Shown here piece by piece: positions 33,926 to 45,700 of a stretch of DNA of 64,000 bases. Position 1 is the first letter of the stretch; every line of letters begins with the position of its first letter. The position numbers and the translations under genes were made by a program. The notes below the pieces were generated by a model, which saw only the letters and a program-made list of their open reading frames with translations, was not told the origin of the DNA and did no database searches. The stretch covers positions 186,001 through 250,000 of the forward strand of contig JACKDR010000010.1 in the NCBI GenBank assembly GCA_020633495.1. Direction: 5' to 3'. The DNA is from Kofleriaceae bacterium (GTDB taxonomy: Bacteria; Myxococcota_A; Polyangia; Haliangiales; Haliangiaceae).

Positions 33926-34734
33926 TCACGCTGCTGCTCGCCGGCTGGGCCGCGATCGCCGCGGCGCAGGCGCTGCTGTGGTGGGAGCAGCGCCGCAGCC
34001 AGGACGCCAGCCTGGTCGACGTCGGCTGGAGCGCGGCGCTGGTCGTGCTCGCGCTCGGCTTCGCGCTCGCCAGCGACGGGCTGACGGCGCGCCGCGCCCT
34101 GGTCGGCGCGATGGGCGCGGTGTGGGGCGGCCGGCTGGCGTGGCACCTGGCGCGCCGCATCGTCGCCGATCGCCGCCACCGCGACGCCGATCACCGCGAG
34201 GACGGCCGCTACCGGACGCTGCGCGCGCGCTGGGGCGCCGCCGCGCAGCGCAACTTCTTCATCTTCTTCCAGGTCCAGGCGGTGTGGTCGGTGATGTTCG
34301 CGGTGCCGTTCCTGATCGCGATGCGCGCCGACCGCGCCGCGCTGACCTGGCAGGACGGGCTCGGCGTCGCGATCTGGGCCATCGGCGTCGCCGGCGAGGC
34401 CGTCGCCGACGCCCAGCTCGCACGGTTCCGCGCCGATCCCGGGCACCGCGGCCGCACCTGCCGCGCCGGCCTGTGGCGGTACTCGCGCCACCCCAACTAC
34501 TTCTTCGAGTGGCTGACCTGGTGGGCGTACGTCGCGATCGCGTGGGGCGCGCCCCACGGCTGGGTCGCGCTGTTCGGCCCCGCGGTCATGCTGCTGTTCC
34601 TGTTCAAGGTCACCGGCATCCCCTACACCGAGGCCCAGGCGCTGCGCAGCCGCGGCGACGACTACCGCGCCTACCAGCGCACCACCAGCGCGTTCGTGCC
34701 GTGGTTCCCCCGCGCCGACGCCGAGGAGGCATGA
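33922..34734 (+). CDS. DUF1295 family membrane protein
   Basis: This 270-aa integral membrane protein of the DUF1295/steroid-5-alpha-reductase-like family has about five to six TM helices. The N-terminal one starts TLLLAGWAAIAAAQALLWW and is followed by DVGWSAALVVLALGFAL. The loop RYRTLRARWGAAAQRNFFIF is typical, as is the C-terminal RYSRHPNYFFEWLTWWAYVA with LFKVTGIPYTEAQAL. In related operons it is found with CFA synthase, and it may reduce or isomerise a lipid double bond. GTG 33922 overlaps the cfa stop by four bases. Confidence 0.9.
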   Translation: MITLLLAGWAAIAAAQALLWWEQRRSQDASLVDVGWSAALVVLALGFALASDGLTARRALVGAMGAVWGGRLAWHLARRIVADRRHRDADHREDGRYRTLRARWGAAAQRNFFIFFQVQAVWSVMFAVPFLIAMRADRAALTWQDGLGVAIWAIGVAGEAVADAQLARFRADPGHRGRTCRAGLWRYSRHPNYFFEWLTWWAYVAIAWGAPHGWVALFGPAVMLLFLFKVTGIPYTEAQALRSRGDDYRAYQRTTSAFVPWFPRADAEEA

Positions 34735-34735
34735 C

Positions 34736-35773
34736 ATGCTCGCCAGGACGATCGACGCCGCCGAGCGCGGCTGGCTCCCCGACCCCGTCATCCGCAAGGG
34801 CATCCAGTGGCTCTTGCGGTCGCGCCTCGCCGGCGAGCAGCGGCGGATCGAGGACCTGCGGCGCAGCCAGCAGGGGTTCGTCGACGAGCTCCGCGCCAGC
34901 CCGATCGCGCTCGCGGTCGACAAGGCCAACGAACAGCACTACGAGGTCCCGGCCGAGTTCTTCGGCCTCGTCCTCGGCGCCCAGCGCAAGTACTCGAGCT
35001 GCCTGTTCCCGCCCGGCGTGACCTCGCTCGACGACGCCGAGACCGCGATGCTCGACCTCACGATGGCGCGCGCCGAGCTCGCCGACGGCATGACGATCCT
35101 CGAGCTGGGCTGCGGCTGGGGCTCGCTGACCCTGGCGATGGCGGCGCGGCTGCCCGCCGCCCGCATCACCGCGGTGTCGAACTCGGCGTCGCAGCGGGCC
35201 CACATCGAGGCCGAGTGCCGGCGCCGCGGCCTCGCCAACGTCACGGTCGTCACCGCCGACATGAACGACTTCGCGCCGGCGGCATCGAGCCGCTACGACC
35301 GCGTCGTCTCGGTCGAGATGTTCGAGCACATGCGCAACTACCAGGAGCTGCTGGCGCGGATCGCGCGGTGGCTGGCGCCCGGCGGCAAGCTGTTCGTCCA
35401 CATCTTCTGCCACCGCAGCGCCGCCTACCCGTTCGTCGCCGACGACGCGCCCGACAACTGGATGGGGCGGTGGTTCTTCACCGGCGGCATCATGCCGTCC
35501 GACGACCTGCTGCTGTACTTCCAGCGCGACCTGCGGGTCGAGGAGCACTGGCGGGTCAGCGGCGTCCACTACGCGCGCACCGCCCGGGCCTGGCTGGCCA
35601 ACCTCGACGCCCGGCGCGATCAGGTCCGGCGCGTCCTCGCCGGCGCCCACGGCGAGGACGACGCCGATCGCTGGGTCCAGCGCTGGCGCATGTTCTTCAT
35701 GGCGTGCGAGGAGCTGTTCGGCTGGCGCGACGGCCAGGAGTGGTGGGTCTCGCACTACCGCTTCGCGCCGTGA
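34736..35773 (+). CDS. CFA-synthase-like SAM-dependent methyltransferase
   Basis: This 345-aa protein is a second, divergent member of the CFA synthase/mycolic acid methyltransferase group. It has VDKANEQHYEVPAEFFGL, YSSCLFPPGVTSLDDAE, the SAM motif ILELGCGWGSLTLAMAAR, VSVEMFEHMRNYQELLAR, FVHIFCHRSAAYPF and GGIMPSDDLLLYFQ. The N-terminal basic helix RGWLPDPVIRKGIQWLLRSRL may contact membrane. It begins one base after the DUF1295 stop, closing the operon. Its relatives include UfaM-like enzymes of furan fatty acid synthesis, so the operon may modify phospholipid chains beyond a simple cyclopropane. Confidence 0.88.
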   Translation: MLARTIDAAERGWLPDPVIRKGIQWLLRSRLAGEQRRIEDLRRSQQGFVDELRASPIALAVDKANEQHYEVPAEFFGLVLGAQRKYSSCLFPPGVTSLDDAETAMLDLTMARAELADGMTILELGCGWGSLTLAMAARLPAARITAVSNSASQRAHIEAECRRRGLANVTVVTADMNDFAPAASSRYDRVVSVEMFEHMRNYQELLARIARWLAPGGKLFVHIFCHRSAAYPFVADDAPDNWMGRWFFTGGIMPSDDLLLYFQRDLRVEEHWRVSGVHYARTARAWLANLDARRDQVRRVLAGAHGEDDADRWVQRWRMFFMACEELFGWRDGQEWWVSHYRFAP

Positions 35774-35811
35774 CCACGCGCTTCGCGGCGCCGGCGGCGC
35801 CGCCGCCGCGG

Positions 35812-35817
35812 TAGGCT
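35812..35817 (+). promoter_or_regulatory. -10 element TAGGCT of a leaderless gene
   Basis: TAGGCT, six bases, then ATG 35824, the signal-peptide start of the frameshifted cytochrome. Confidence 0.5.
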
Positions 35818-35823
35818 CGGCCG

Positions 35824-37397
35824 ATGCGACCGACCCGCGCGCTCGCCGTCGCCGCCACCGCGCTCGCCGCCGCCGCGGCGCGATCACCGTCGGCGCCTGC
35901 GGCTCGGCGCCGCCCGCGGGCGGCCCGGCCCTGGCCCCGCCCGCGCCGCGCGCGCTGGCCCTGCCGATGTCGGATCCCGCCGAGTACGCGATCGATCACG
36001 TGTCGCGCGACGCCGGCGAGCAGATCTTCGTCCGCACCGGCATCGGCGATCCCTACCGCACCGGCGTGCCCTACCCGCTGTTCCTGGTGCTCCTGCAGGC
36101 CTACCCCGACCTGTTCGGCGCCGACCCGCAGGCGATGGCGCGCCGCTTCGGCTTCATCGCCCGCGACCCCGACCCCGCCAGCGACGATCCCGACGTGCGC
36201 GCCGGCCTGCCGGTCGGCATGCACCTCACCACCGATCCGCTGACCGGCGTGCCGTTCGTGGTCAACGCGTGCGCGCTGTGCCACGCCGAGCGCCTGCGCT
36301 GGCCCGGCGGCGAGCAGGTGATCGTCGGGCTGGGCTCGAAGCACGTCCGCATCCACGCCTACGACGCCGCCTTCGTCGCCGCCGCGCGCCGCGACGACTT
36401 CACGATCGATCGCCTGGGCGCCCTCGCCGCCGAGGCCGCCGCGGCGCGCGACGTGCCGTGGCCGGCGGTGAGCCGCGACGACCTCGTCGTCGGCACGGTC
36501 GCGGCGCTGCGCGACCGCGCCCGGCGCCGCGCCGCCCTGGTCGCGCGCACCGCCGACGGCCCACCGGGCCGGGTCGCGCCCATCGAGGCGTTCGCGGTCG
36601 CGCTCGGCGAGGCCACCGGCACCGACGTCGCCTTCGCCGACGACGTCGGCTGGGCCAAGGTGCCCGACGTCATCGGCTTCGCCAGCCGGGTCACGCTGTC
36701 GTGGGACGGCATCGGCGAGGGTCCGATGGACGTGCTGGTGGTCGAGGCCGACTTCGCCGCCGGGGTCCGGCCGGCGTGGTTCTGGGATCACCCGCTGCAG
36801 GGCGCCAGCCTCGGCGCCTACCTGCGCCAGCCGGCGCCGCGGCCGCGGTTCCCGCGCCCGGTCGACGCCGCGCTCGCCGCCCGCGGCCGCGCCCTGTTCG
36901 AGGATCACTGCGAGCGCTGCCACGGCCGCTACGGCGACGACGGCCGCGTCGTCGACTACGACGAGACCGTCGTCGAGCTCGCGGTGGTCGGCACCGACCC
37001 GGCGCGCGCCCGCGCCGCGACGCCGAGCTTCGTCGCCGCCGCCAACGATCCGGCGCTGACCCGCGGCCTGACCCGGGTCGCGCCCACCGGCGGCTACGTA
37101 CCGCCGGTCCTGACCAACGTGTGGACGCGGGCGCCGTACGGTCACGCCGGCCAGTGGCCGAGCCTGGCCGTGATCGCGACGCCGCCGGATCAGCGCCCGA
37201 CCGAGGTCGTGCTCCGGCTCGACGCCGACTACGACCTCGACGCGGTCGGGGTCGCGACCCGCGCCCCGGGCGGCGCGCTCGGCGACGGCGAGTACCTGGC
37301 CACCGCCGGCCCCGGGCTCGGCGTCGGCGGCCACCCGTTCCTCGCCGACCTCGGCGCCGACGCCGCCGCGGTGATCGCGTACCTCGAGACCCTGTGA
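35824..37397 (+). CDS. Di-heme cytochrome c lipoprotein, frameshifted near its signal peptide
   Basis: The gene encodes an exported di-heme cytochrome c. Two CxxCH motifs are seen: CALCH (in NACALCHAERLRW) and CERCH (in FEDHCERCHGRYGDDG). The C-terminal VPPVLTNVWTRAPYGHAGQW resembles the di-heme peroxidase/RoxA-like group. The signal peptide MRPTRALAVAATALAAAA, preceded by a leaderless TAGGCT, is in frame 1. The lipobox sequence AITVGACGSAPPAGG and the rest of the protein are in frame 3. Joining them needs one extra base near 35880 (in the GCGGCGCG tract) or a -1 slip, so the given sequence has a one-base loss, real or from sequencing. The first internal ATG is at 35967. The intact protein would be a periplasmic or outer-membrane electron carrier or oxidase. 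Confidence 0.75.
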
Positions 37398-37439
37398 GCG
37401 GACGTCGCCGCGGCGCCCGGGCCGTGGTACCTCACCGCC

Positions 37440-38786
37440 GTGCCGCCACCCGGTAGCATCCGCCGCGACCTCCGGCTCAGCCTGGGCGACGCGGTCGGCT
37501 ACGGGCTGATGGCCGGCGTCGCCGAGGTCTACCTGCCGGCGTTCGCGCTGGCCCGCGGCATGCGCCCGGTGCTGGCCGGCCTGGTCGCGACCGCGCCGCT
37601 GCTGGCCGCGGGCGCGCTGCAGCTGCTGGCGCCGCGCGCGATCGCGCGGGCCCAGAGCCTGCGCGGCTGGGTCGCCGGCTGCATGGTCGCGCAGGCCGTC
37701 GCGTTCGTGCCGCTGATCGTCGTCGCCCTCGTCGGCGGGCCGGTGATCCCGCTGGTGTTCGGCGCCGCCGCGCTGTACTGGTCGGCGGGGATGGCGGCGT
37801 CGGCGGGGTGGAACCCGTGGATGACCCGCGTCGTGCCGGCGCGGATCCGCGGGCGCTTCTTCGGGCGGCGCCAGGGCGTGCTGCAGGCCGCGATGCTGGT
37901 CGGCCTGCTCGGCGCCGGCGTCGCGCTGCAGGGCTTCGCCGACGCGCACCGCGTCGCCCACGTCTACGCCGCGATGTTCGCGATCGCGATGGTGGCGCGC
38001 CTGGGCTCGGCGCTGATGATCATGCGCCAGGGCGACGGGCTGGATCGCGCGCCGCAGCGCCGGACCCGGCTGCGCAGCATCCCGCCGCGGCTGCGCGGCA
38101 CCCCGCGCGCCGGCATCCTCGGCTACCTGATCGCGTCGCTGGCGGCGACCGCGATCTCGGGGCCGTTCCTGACCCCGTACCTGCTCCACCACGAGGGCCT
38201 CGGCTACGCCGGCTACAGCGTCTTCACCGCGGCGATCGTTGTCGCCAAGATCGCGGCGCTGCCGGTGCTGGGTCGGCTGATCCAGCGGGTCGGGGTCCGG
38301 CCGGTGCTGACCGCGTGCGCGCTGGCGATCGCGCCGATCCCGCTGCTGTTCCTGGTGTCGGGCCAGCTGCCGTGGCTGATCGCGACGCAGGTGTTCGCCG
38401 GCGTGGTCTGGGCCGGCTTCGAGCTCGGCATGCTGATGGTGCTGTTCGAGGCCCAGGACGACTCCGAGCGCACGACGATGCAGGTCGCGTTCACCGCGCT
38501 GCAGGCGATCGGCACCGCCGCCGCGTCGCTGCTGGGCGGCGCGCTGATCGTCGCGCTGGGCGGCGGGCGCACCGCCTACGAGTGGGTCTTCGTGGCGTCG
38601 ACGATCGCCCGGGTCGCCGCCGTGACGCTGCTGATCCGCGAGCTGCCCGGCATCTTCGCGCGGCTGCCGGTGCTGGTGGTGCAGCGGGCGTGGACCGTGG
38701 CGCTGCGGCCGTGGGGCGGCACGATCGTCCGGCCGATCGTCGACGGCCTCGAGCGGCTCGGCGTGACCCGGCGCGACCGTCGCTAG
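37440..38786 (+). CDS. Major facilitator superfamily transporter
   Basis: This 448-aa membrane protein has about 11-12 predicted TM helices and MFS features. The first half includes a loop RVVPARIRGRFFGRRQGVLQ, matching the conserved loop between TM 4 and 5 in MFS carriers of this type. The second half begins after the charged linker DGLDRAPQRRTRLRSIPPRL. GTG 37440 is chosen; a TACCTC hexamer lies six bases upstream, one base off the TANNNT pattern. The substrate is unknown; the neighbours (a cytochrome and a repeat cluster) give no clue. Confidence 0.8.
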   Translation: MPPPGSIRRDLRLSLGDAVGYGLMAGVAEVYLPAFALARGMRPVLAGLVATAPLLAAGALQLLAPRAIARAQSLRGWVAGCMVAQAVAFVPLIVVALVGGPVIPLVFGAAALYWSAGMAASAGWNPWMTRVVPARIRGRFFGRRQGVLQAAMLVGLLGAGVALQGFADAHRVAHVYAAMFAIAMVARLGSALMIMRQGDGLDRAPQRRTRLRSIPPRLRGTPRAGILGYLIASLAATAISGPFLTPYLLHHEGLGYAGYSVFTAAIVVAKIAALPVLGRLIQRVGVRPVLTACALAIAPIPLLFLVSGQLPWLIATQVFAGVVWAGFELGMLMVLFEAQDDSERTTMQVAFTALQAIGTAAASLLGGALIVALGGGRTAYEWVFVASTIARVAAVTLLIRELPGIFARLPVLVVQRAWTVALRPWGGTIVRPIVDGLERLGVTRRDRR

Positions 38787-39110
38787 CGCGGATCTCACAA
38801 CCTCGCTCACCCCGAGCGCCCGACCGACGGCCGTCGGAGATTTGCGGCAAGACGAACCGAGTCAGGTCGCCTGGTCGACATGGTTCGCTCACCTCGAGCG
38901 GAGCCCGAGCGGCGCAGCCGCGAGGGCGCAGTCGAGAGGGCGTGGATCGGTGCGGTCTCGGCGGCGCACCGGTGCCCGCCCCCTCGACTGCGGGGTCGGT
39001 GCTGCGCACCTCCCCCTCCGCTCGGGGTGAGTGCTGTCAGGCCCAAACCCGCGGTCAACCGATCGCTGCGCCACGCAAGATCAGCGGCTTGGCCCAGCTG
39101 TTCGTTAGGA
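38787..39110. repeat. Dispersed palindromic repeat, second family (copy 2), apparently nested
   Basis: It begins with a variant of the left end of the first family (GCGGATCTCACAACCTCGCT) at 38787-38810 and then switches at about 38818 to sequence shared with 29541-29795: CGACCGACGGCCGTCG, AGATTTGCGG, AAGACGAACCGAGTC and TCACCTCGAGCGGAGCCCGA. The right part from about 38990 has CCTCCCCCTCCGCTCGGGGT, complementary to the left arm. No gene is present. Confidence 0.7.
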
Positions 39111-39291
39111 GCGGAGGGGGAGCGGCGGAGCCGCGACCCCGACGTCGAGGGGGCGGGCGCCGAGACGGTCCGCCATCGCCGACGGGGTTCCGGCCGCGGC
39201 CCGCCGCCTCGACTGCGCCCTCGCGGCTTCGCCGCTCGGGCTCCGCTCGGCGTGAGCGAAGCGTGCGGCGCGACCCGGTTGTGAGATGCGC
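39111..39291. repeat. Dispersed palindromic repeat, first family (copy 2, right part)
   Basis: It is almost identical to 9569-9750 (one obvious difference is GACGTCGAGG for GAAGTCGAGG) and ends with the same GTTGTGAGATGCGC (39278-39291). Its left terminal repeat is missing here but is found, slightly altered, about 320 bp upstream at 38787. This suggests that one element was split by insertion of a member of the second family. Non-coding. Confidence 0.8.
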
Positions 39292-39315
39292 TCCAGGGGT
39301 CGGCGCGGCGCGGCC

Positions 39316-41025
<1,710 letters not shown>

Positions 41026-41112
41026 GCGATCACCGGGGCGTCCGCCGCCGCCACGCGTGGGTCGTCGTCGTCGCGATCGTCGGCGCGATCGTCGGCGGGG
41101 TCGTCGTCGGGG

Positions 41113-42648
41113 TCATGGCGTCCACGCACGGCAGCAGAGGTCGTCGGCGTGCGCGGCGTCGCACTGGTCGCCGGTCCGGAACAGCGAGATGCACGCCCGC
41201 ATCAGCCGGTAGTAGTAGTCGCCCATCCCCTCGGCGGCGGGCTCGACGTCGCGGCTGTACTCGACGTCCCACTGATCGATGAAGCAGCCGTCCGGGTACG
41301 TGCCGCACGGGCACGACGGGTGCTGGCCGCACGGCTGGCGCTGCGCGATCCACTCGTTCCACCCGGTGATCGTGATGATCGGCGTCTCGGGCCAGGTGAA
41401 CGCGCGCTCGAACTCCTTGCGGAAGGTCAGGCCGCGGTGCTTGGGCGTCGCGCTCGGGATGCTCATGTAGGTCTGCTGGTAGGCGGCGGAGATCGGGATC
41501 TGCTCGATCGCGCCGGCGCGACGCGCGACCCGCTGGTCGCACGGCTCGGCGCTTGTCGGCGACTGCTGGCAGGCCTGCAAGAAGCTCCACGACGGGCCGT
41601 CGTCGCCGAAGACGCCCCACATGCGGCGCACCGTGTACGTCGCCGCGAGCTCGGCCTCGCGCGCCGCGTTGACCGGGTGCTGGGCGTTGTCGGTGATGAG
41701 CAGCAGCGGCTTGCCGAGGTAGGTGAACTGCATCCCGGGGTACGCGGCGAGCCGCTGCAGCATGGCGTCGACGGTGTAGACCGCGGGATCGTGGCCGGCG
41801 GCGACCACCGGCACCCACGGCACCACCCGCGGCGCGCCCGGCACCGTGCTCCACACCGCGAGCAGGCGATCGAGCGGCCGCAGGATCATCCCCGGCGTGT
41901 CGTCGCTGGCGACCCCGACGTAGGCGTGGTTGGTGGCGTCGACGAAGACGAAGCCGATGCCGGCGTCGCGCAGCAGCTCGGCGTGCTGGCGCAGCACCGC
42001 GTCGTCGTCGCTCGGGCAGTAGTAGCCGGCCGCCGGGCGCCCCCAGTAGTAGAACGTCTGGTAGTCGCTGGCCCAGCTCTGGGCGCCGGCGAGCACGCGC
42101 GAGATGTCGTGCACCGGGTTGGCGCCGGCGGCCCGGCAGTGCCAGGTGCTGTAGAAGATGCCAAAGGTTGCCACGCTGGGGTCGAACGGACGCGCGACGC
42201 AGCTCGACGTCGCGGCGTCGCAGCGCAGCCGGCCGCTGTCGCAGTCGGCGTCGGTCGTGCATTCGACGCAGTAGCCGGCCTGGCAGACCGAGCCAGTGGT
42301 GGCGGCGTCGCACCACAGGCCCAGCAGGCACGGATCGCGACAGATGCCGGACCGGCAGCCCTGCCCGGCGCCGCAGTCGTCGTCGTGGACGCAGGCGGCG
42401 GTGGAGGCGTCGATCGCGGGCGCGCCGTCGATGGGCGCGCCGCCGTCGAGCGGCGTCGCGGCGTCCGGCGCGGTCGGGGTGTCGCCCGCGTCGCCGCCAC
42501 CGACGTCACCGCCGCCGTCGTCGGTGACGCCGGGGCCCGGGCCCGCCTGGGGAGCACACGCGAGCCCGACCGCCGCCACCGCCAGGCCCGCGCACGCGGC
42601 GGCGATCAGCGCGATCGTGACATCACGACGAGGAGGCACCTGGGGCAT
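41113..42648 (-). CDS. GH99-like glycosidase-fold lipoprotein
   Basis: This 511-aa lipoprotein has a signal helix ending in AVAAVGLAC. A Gly/Asp/Ala-rich linker and a Cys-rich module follow: ACVHDDDCGAGQGCRSGICR, CVECTTDADCDSGRLRCD. Then a TIM-barrel region resembles glycoside hydrolase family 99/WbsX proteins: FGIFYSTWHC at the first strand, FVFVDATNHAYVG, LLLITDNAQH, and IITITGWNEWIAQ with the family's typical WNEW. Catalysis on mannans is not proven. The gene lies just below an operator-like site shared with the regulator gene (42674-42712), and AAAGGGA near the start serves as a ribosome-binding site. It is therefore a probable target of the adjacent regulator. Confidence 0.8.
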   Translation of the reverse strand: MPQVPPRRDVTIALIAAACAGLAVAAVGLACAPQAGPGPGVTDDGGGDVGGGDAGDTPTAPDAATPLDGGAPIDGAPAIDASTAACVHDDDCGAGQGCRSGICRDPCLLGLWCDAATTGSVCQAGYCVECTTDADCDSGRLRCDAATSSCVARPFDPSVATFGIFYSTWHCRAAGANPVHDISRVLAGAQSWASDYQTFYYWGRPAAGYYCPSDDDAVLRQHAELLRDAGIGFVFVDATNHAYVGVASDDTPGMILRPLDRLLAVWSTVPGAPRVVPWVPVVAAGHDPAVYTVDAMLQRLAAYPGMQFTYLGKPLLLITDNAQHPVNAAREAELAATYTVRRMWGVFGDDGPSWSFLQACQQSPTSAEPCDQRVARRAGAIEQIPISAAYQQTYMSIPSATPKHRGLTFRKEFERAFTWPETPIITITGWNEWIAQRQPCGQHPSCPCGTYPDGCFIDQWDVEYSRDVEPAAEGMGDYYYRLMRACISLFRTGDQCDAAHADDLCCRAWTP

Positions 42649-42673
42649 CGATCACGTCCCTTTCGGCCCGCAA

Positions 42674-42712
42674 CCTAGCCGACCGCACCGTCGCGCTTCT
42701 TACATCGTCTGT
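42674..42712 (-). promoter_or_regulatory. Shared bipartite regulatory site ahead of the GH99-like gene
   Basis: Read leftward: ACAGACGATGTAAGAA (42712-42697), 16 bases, then GGCTAGG, in which TAGGTT forms a good -10. Both blocks and the 16-base gap recur exactly at 45955-45917, upstream of the regulator gene. The position at the -35 region suggests an activator site overlapping the promoter. Confidence 0.7.
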
Positions 42713-42731
42713 GGCCGCGGCGACCGACCGG

Positions 42732-45700
42732 TCAGGCGGACGGCTTGCGCACCGCGACGGCGACGCAGGCGTCGACCTCGTCGCCCAGCCGCCAGCCCGA
42801 GCTGGCGCGCTCGACGACCTCGCGATCGGGGAACGCGACGCGCAAGCTGGTGCGCAGCCGGTTGAGCGCGACGTACAGCGCGTTGCGATGCTGCAGCGGG
42901 TGGTACTCGGTGCCGCCCCAGACCTGCTTGTAGATCGTGTCGGGCGTGACCGGCTCGCCGCGGGCCTGGACCAGCACCGACAGCAGCGAGCACAGCATCG
43001 GCCGGCCGCGGATCTCGTGCTCGCCGCGGCGGGCCACGATCACCGAGCGGACCTCGTCGACCAGCAGCTCGCGGGTCTCGCGCTCGCGGGCGACGTCCTG
43101 CTCGGTGGCGGCGCGACGGCCGTGCTGATCGACGAGGTAGCAGTCGACCGCCTCGCTGAAGCCGAGGTGGGCCAGCAGCGCGACCGCGCCGGGCGCGGCG
43201 CGCGCCACCGCGCCGCCGTCGATCGCCGCCATCAGCGTGCCGGCGTAGATGCTGGCGCGCTCGGGGTCGAGGGCGCGCAGCGCCTCGGCCAGGACGTCGC
43301 GGGCGTCGCGGTCGCGGTTGGCGCGCCGGGCCATCGCCGCGGTCAGGATGGCGCAGCCGACCTGGATCGGGCGGATGCGGCCCTGATCGGCCAGCTCGCG
43401 GGCCTGCGCGATCGTCCGCTCCGCGAACAGCAGGTCGGTGCGCCGGCCGCGCGCGACGTACGCCGCCGACAGCACCAGGCGCGCCCGCGCCACCTCGAAG
43501 TCGCGGGCCCGGCCGCGCAGCTCCTCGATGACGCGCTCCGCGCACGCCACCGCGTGCTCGAGGTTGCCGCCGATCAGGTCGATGGCCGCGTGCTCGAGCT
43601 CGACCAGCAGCTGCGCGGTCGCCAGCTCGGGCGCCGCGACCGCGGCCCGCGCCGCCGCGATGTGCTCGAGCGCGCGCGAGATGTCGCCCTCGATCGTGTA
43701 GGCCCGGGCGTGCGCGAAGTGCGCCTTGGCCCGCGACCGTGGCCCGACGTGCCCGGTGGCCAGCGCCTCGTCGGCGAGCCGGTGCGCGACCGCGCACTGC
43801 ATGGCGTCGGCGGCGATCAGCGCCTGCTGCACCAGCGATCGGGTCGCGGGGCCGCGCAGGCCCAGGCCCAGCGCCAGCTGCGCGGTGCGGGTCGCCAGCG
43901 TCAGGGCCTGGCCGAGGTGGCCGCAGTCGGCGAGCGCCGCGCTGCCGTAGTGGCCGGCGAGGAAGGCGTTGATGGCGTCGCCGTGCGCGCGCAGCTCGTC
44001 GTGCGCCGCGCCGAGCTCGACGCTGGCGCCCTGGGCGTCGCCGTCGGCGTAGCGCAGGATCGCGCGGCACAGCGTGGCGGCCCGCCGCCGCGGCCCGGTC
44101 TCGTCGATCGCCCGCGCCGCCTCGCGCGCCGCGACCATGTCCTCGGACTCGACGCAGGCCAGGACCTCCAGCATCGCCAGCTGGGTGGCGAGATCGTCGA
44201 GGCCGGTGCCCTCGAGGCCGCGGCGGACGCGGCGGGCCTGCTCGGCCGCCTGCTCGAAGCGCTCGTCGAACATCCAGCTGATCGCGACGGTCCAGCCGGC
44301 GCGCGCCTCCTGGCGCGGCGTCGGCGCCGGCAGGTCGGCCAGGGCGGCGGCGACCATCGGACGCGCCCGCGCGCCGTCGCCGGCGAAGATCACCGCGCTG
44401 GCCCGCTGCAGCCGGGCCTGGAAGCGCGCGTCGGCGTCCGGCGCGCAGGCGACCGCGCGCTCGAACAGCGCCTCGGCCCGCTCGATGTCGCCCGCGCGCT
44501 GCGCGACGTTGCCGGCCAGCACGCAGTACCGCGCCTCCTCGGCGTCGGTGCGCACCGGATCGACGCGGGCCAGCACCCCGCTGGCCTGCTCGAGCAGCGA
44601 CGCCCGCACCAGCGACCGCGCGATCAGCAGGTCGATCGCGACGTGGCGCGCCGGCAGGGCCTCGCGCAGGCGCTCGAGCGGCCCGAGCAGCAGGTGCTCG
44701 CTGCCGGCCGCGGCCAGCGCCGAGGTCCAGCGCGCGACCACGTCCCACGCCTCGGCGGCGCGACCGGCGGCGAGGAAGTGCTCGACGGCGTCGACCGCCA
44801 GCAGCAGCGGGCCGCGCTCGTCGTCGAGCAGCGCACCCAGGCACAGGCCGGCGGCGTCCTCGTGGGCGGCCTCGACCTCGGCGGCGGTGGCGCGACCGAG
44901 CAGCGCCTCGCGGACCAGATCGTGGACCGCCAGGGTCTCGTGCTCGAGCTCGAGCAGGAAGCGCCGGCGCAGCTCGTCGATGGCGTCGTCGATCGAGGCG
45001 TCGCTGAACCAGGTCTGGCGCAGGCGCTCGATCGACGGCCGGTGGCGCGCGACCGACACCGCGAGCAGCGCCCGGCGCGCCGCCGGCGACAGCTCGTCCA
45101 GCGACTCGTCGAGCGAGCCGGTCTCGGGCGCGTGGCGCACCAGCAGGCGGTGGATGTGGAACGGGCTGCCGTGGGTGGCGCGCAGCATCGCGGCCGGCTC
45201 CGGGCGCGGCCGCTGCATCCGGTCGGCCAGCACCGTCATCATCTCCTCGGCGGCGGCGGCGTCGAGCGGGCCGAGGTTGGTGACCAGCGGCGGCCGGGCG
45301 CCGAGCGCCAGCGGCAGCTCCTGCCGCGACGCCACCAGCATCCGGCTGCGCTGGACGTGGCGCGCCAGGTAGCCCAGCGCCTCACCGACCTGCTCGGCCG
45401 GCAGGTTGTGGACGTCGTCGAAGCACAGCAGGTAGGGCCGGGCGTCGAGCACGCGCGCGAGCAGGTGCAGCTGCTCGGACATGTGCGCCTCCTCGGTCGG
45501 CTGGCCACGGCGCGGCGTCGGCGCCGCGCCCACCGCCGACAGCAGCTGCGCCAGCGTTCGCGCGGCGGTCGTGCCTGGCCGGACCTCGACCAGGATCGGC
45601 GTCGCGTCGGCCCACCGCGGCCGCGACCGGATCTCGCGCATGGCCTGGTAGACGAACTCGGTCTTGCCGATGCCGCCGACCCCGTAGACCAGGAACAGGA

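Noticed and set aside
38842..39284. Short plus-strand reading frames in the repeat cluster, with a near-copy at 9590-9740
   Set aside because: The similarity comes from the non-coding repeat itself; there is no start signal and the frames differ between copies.
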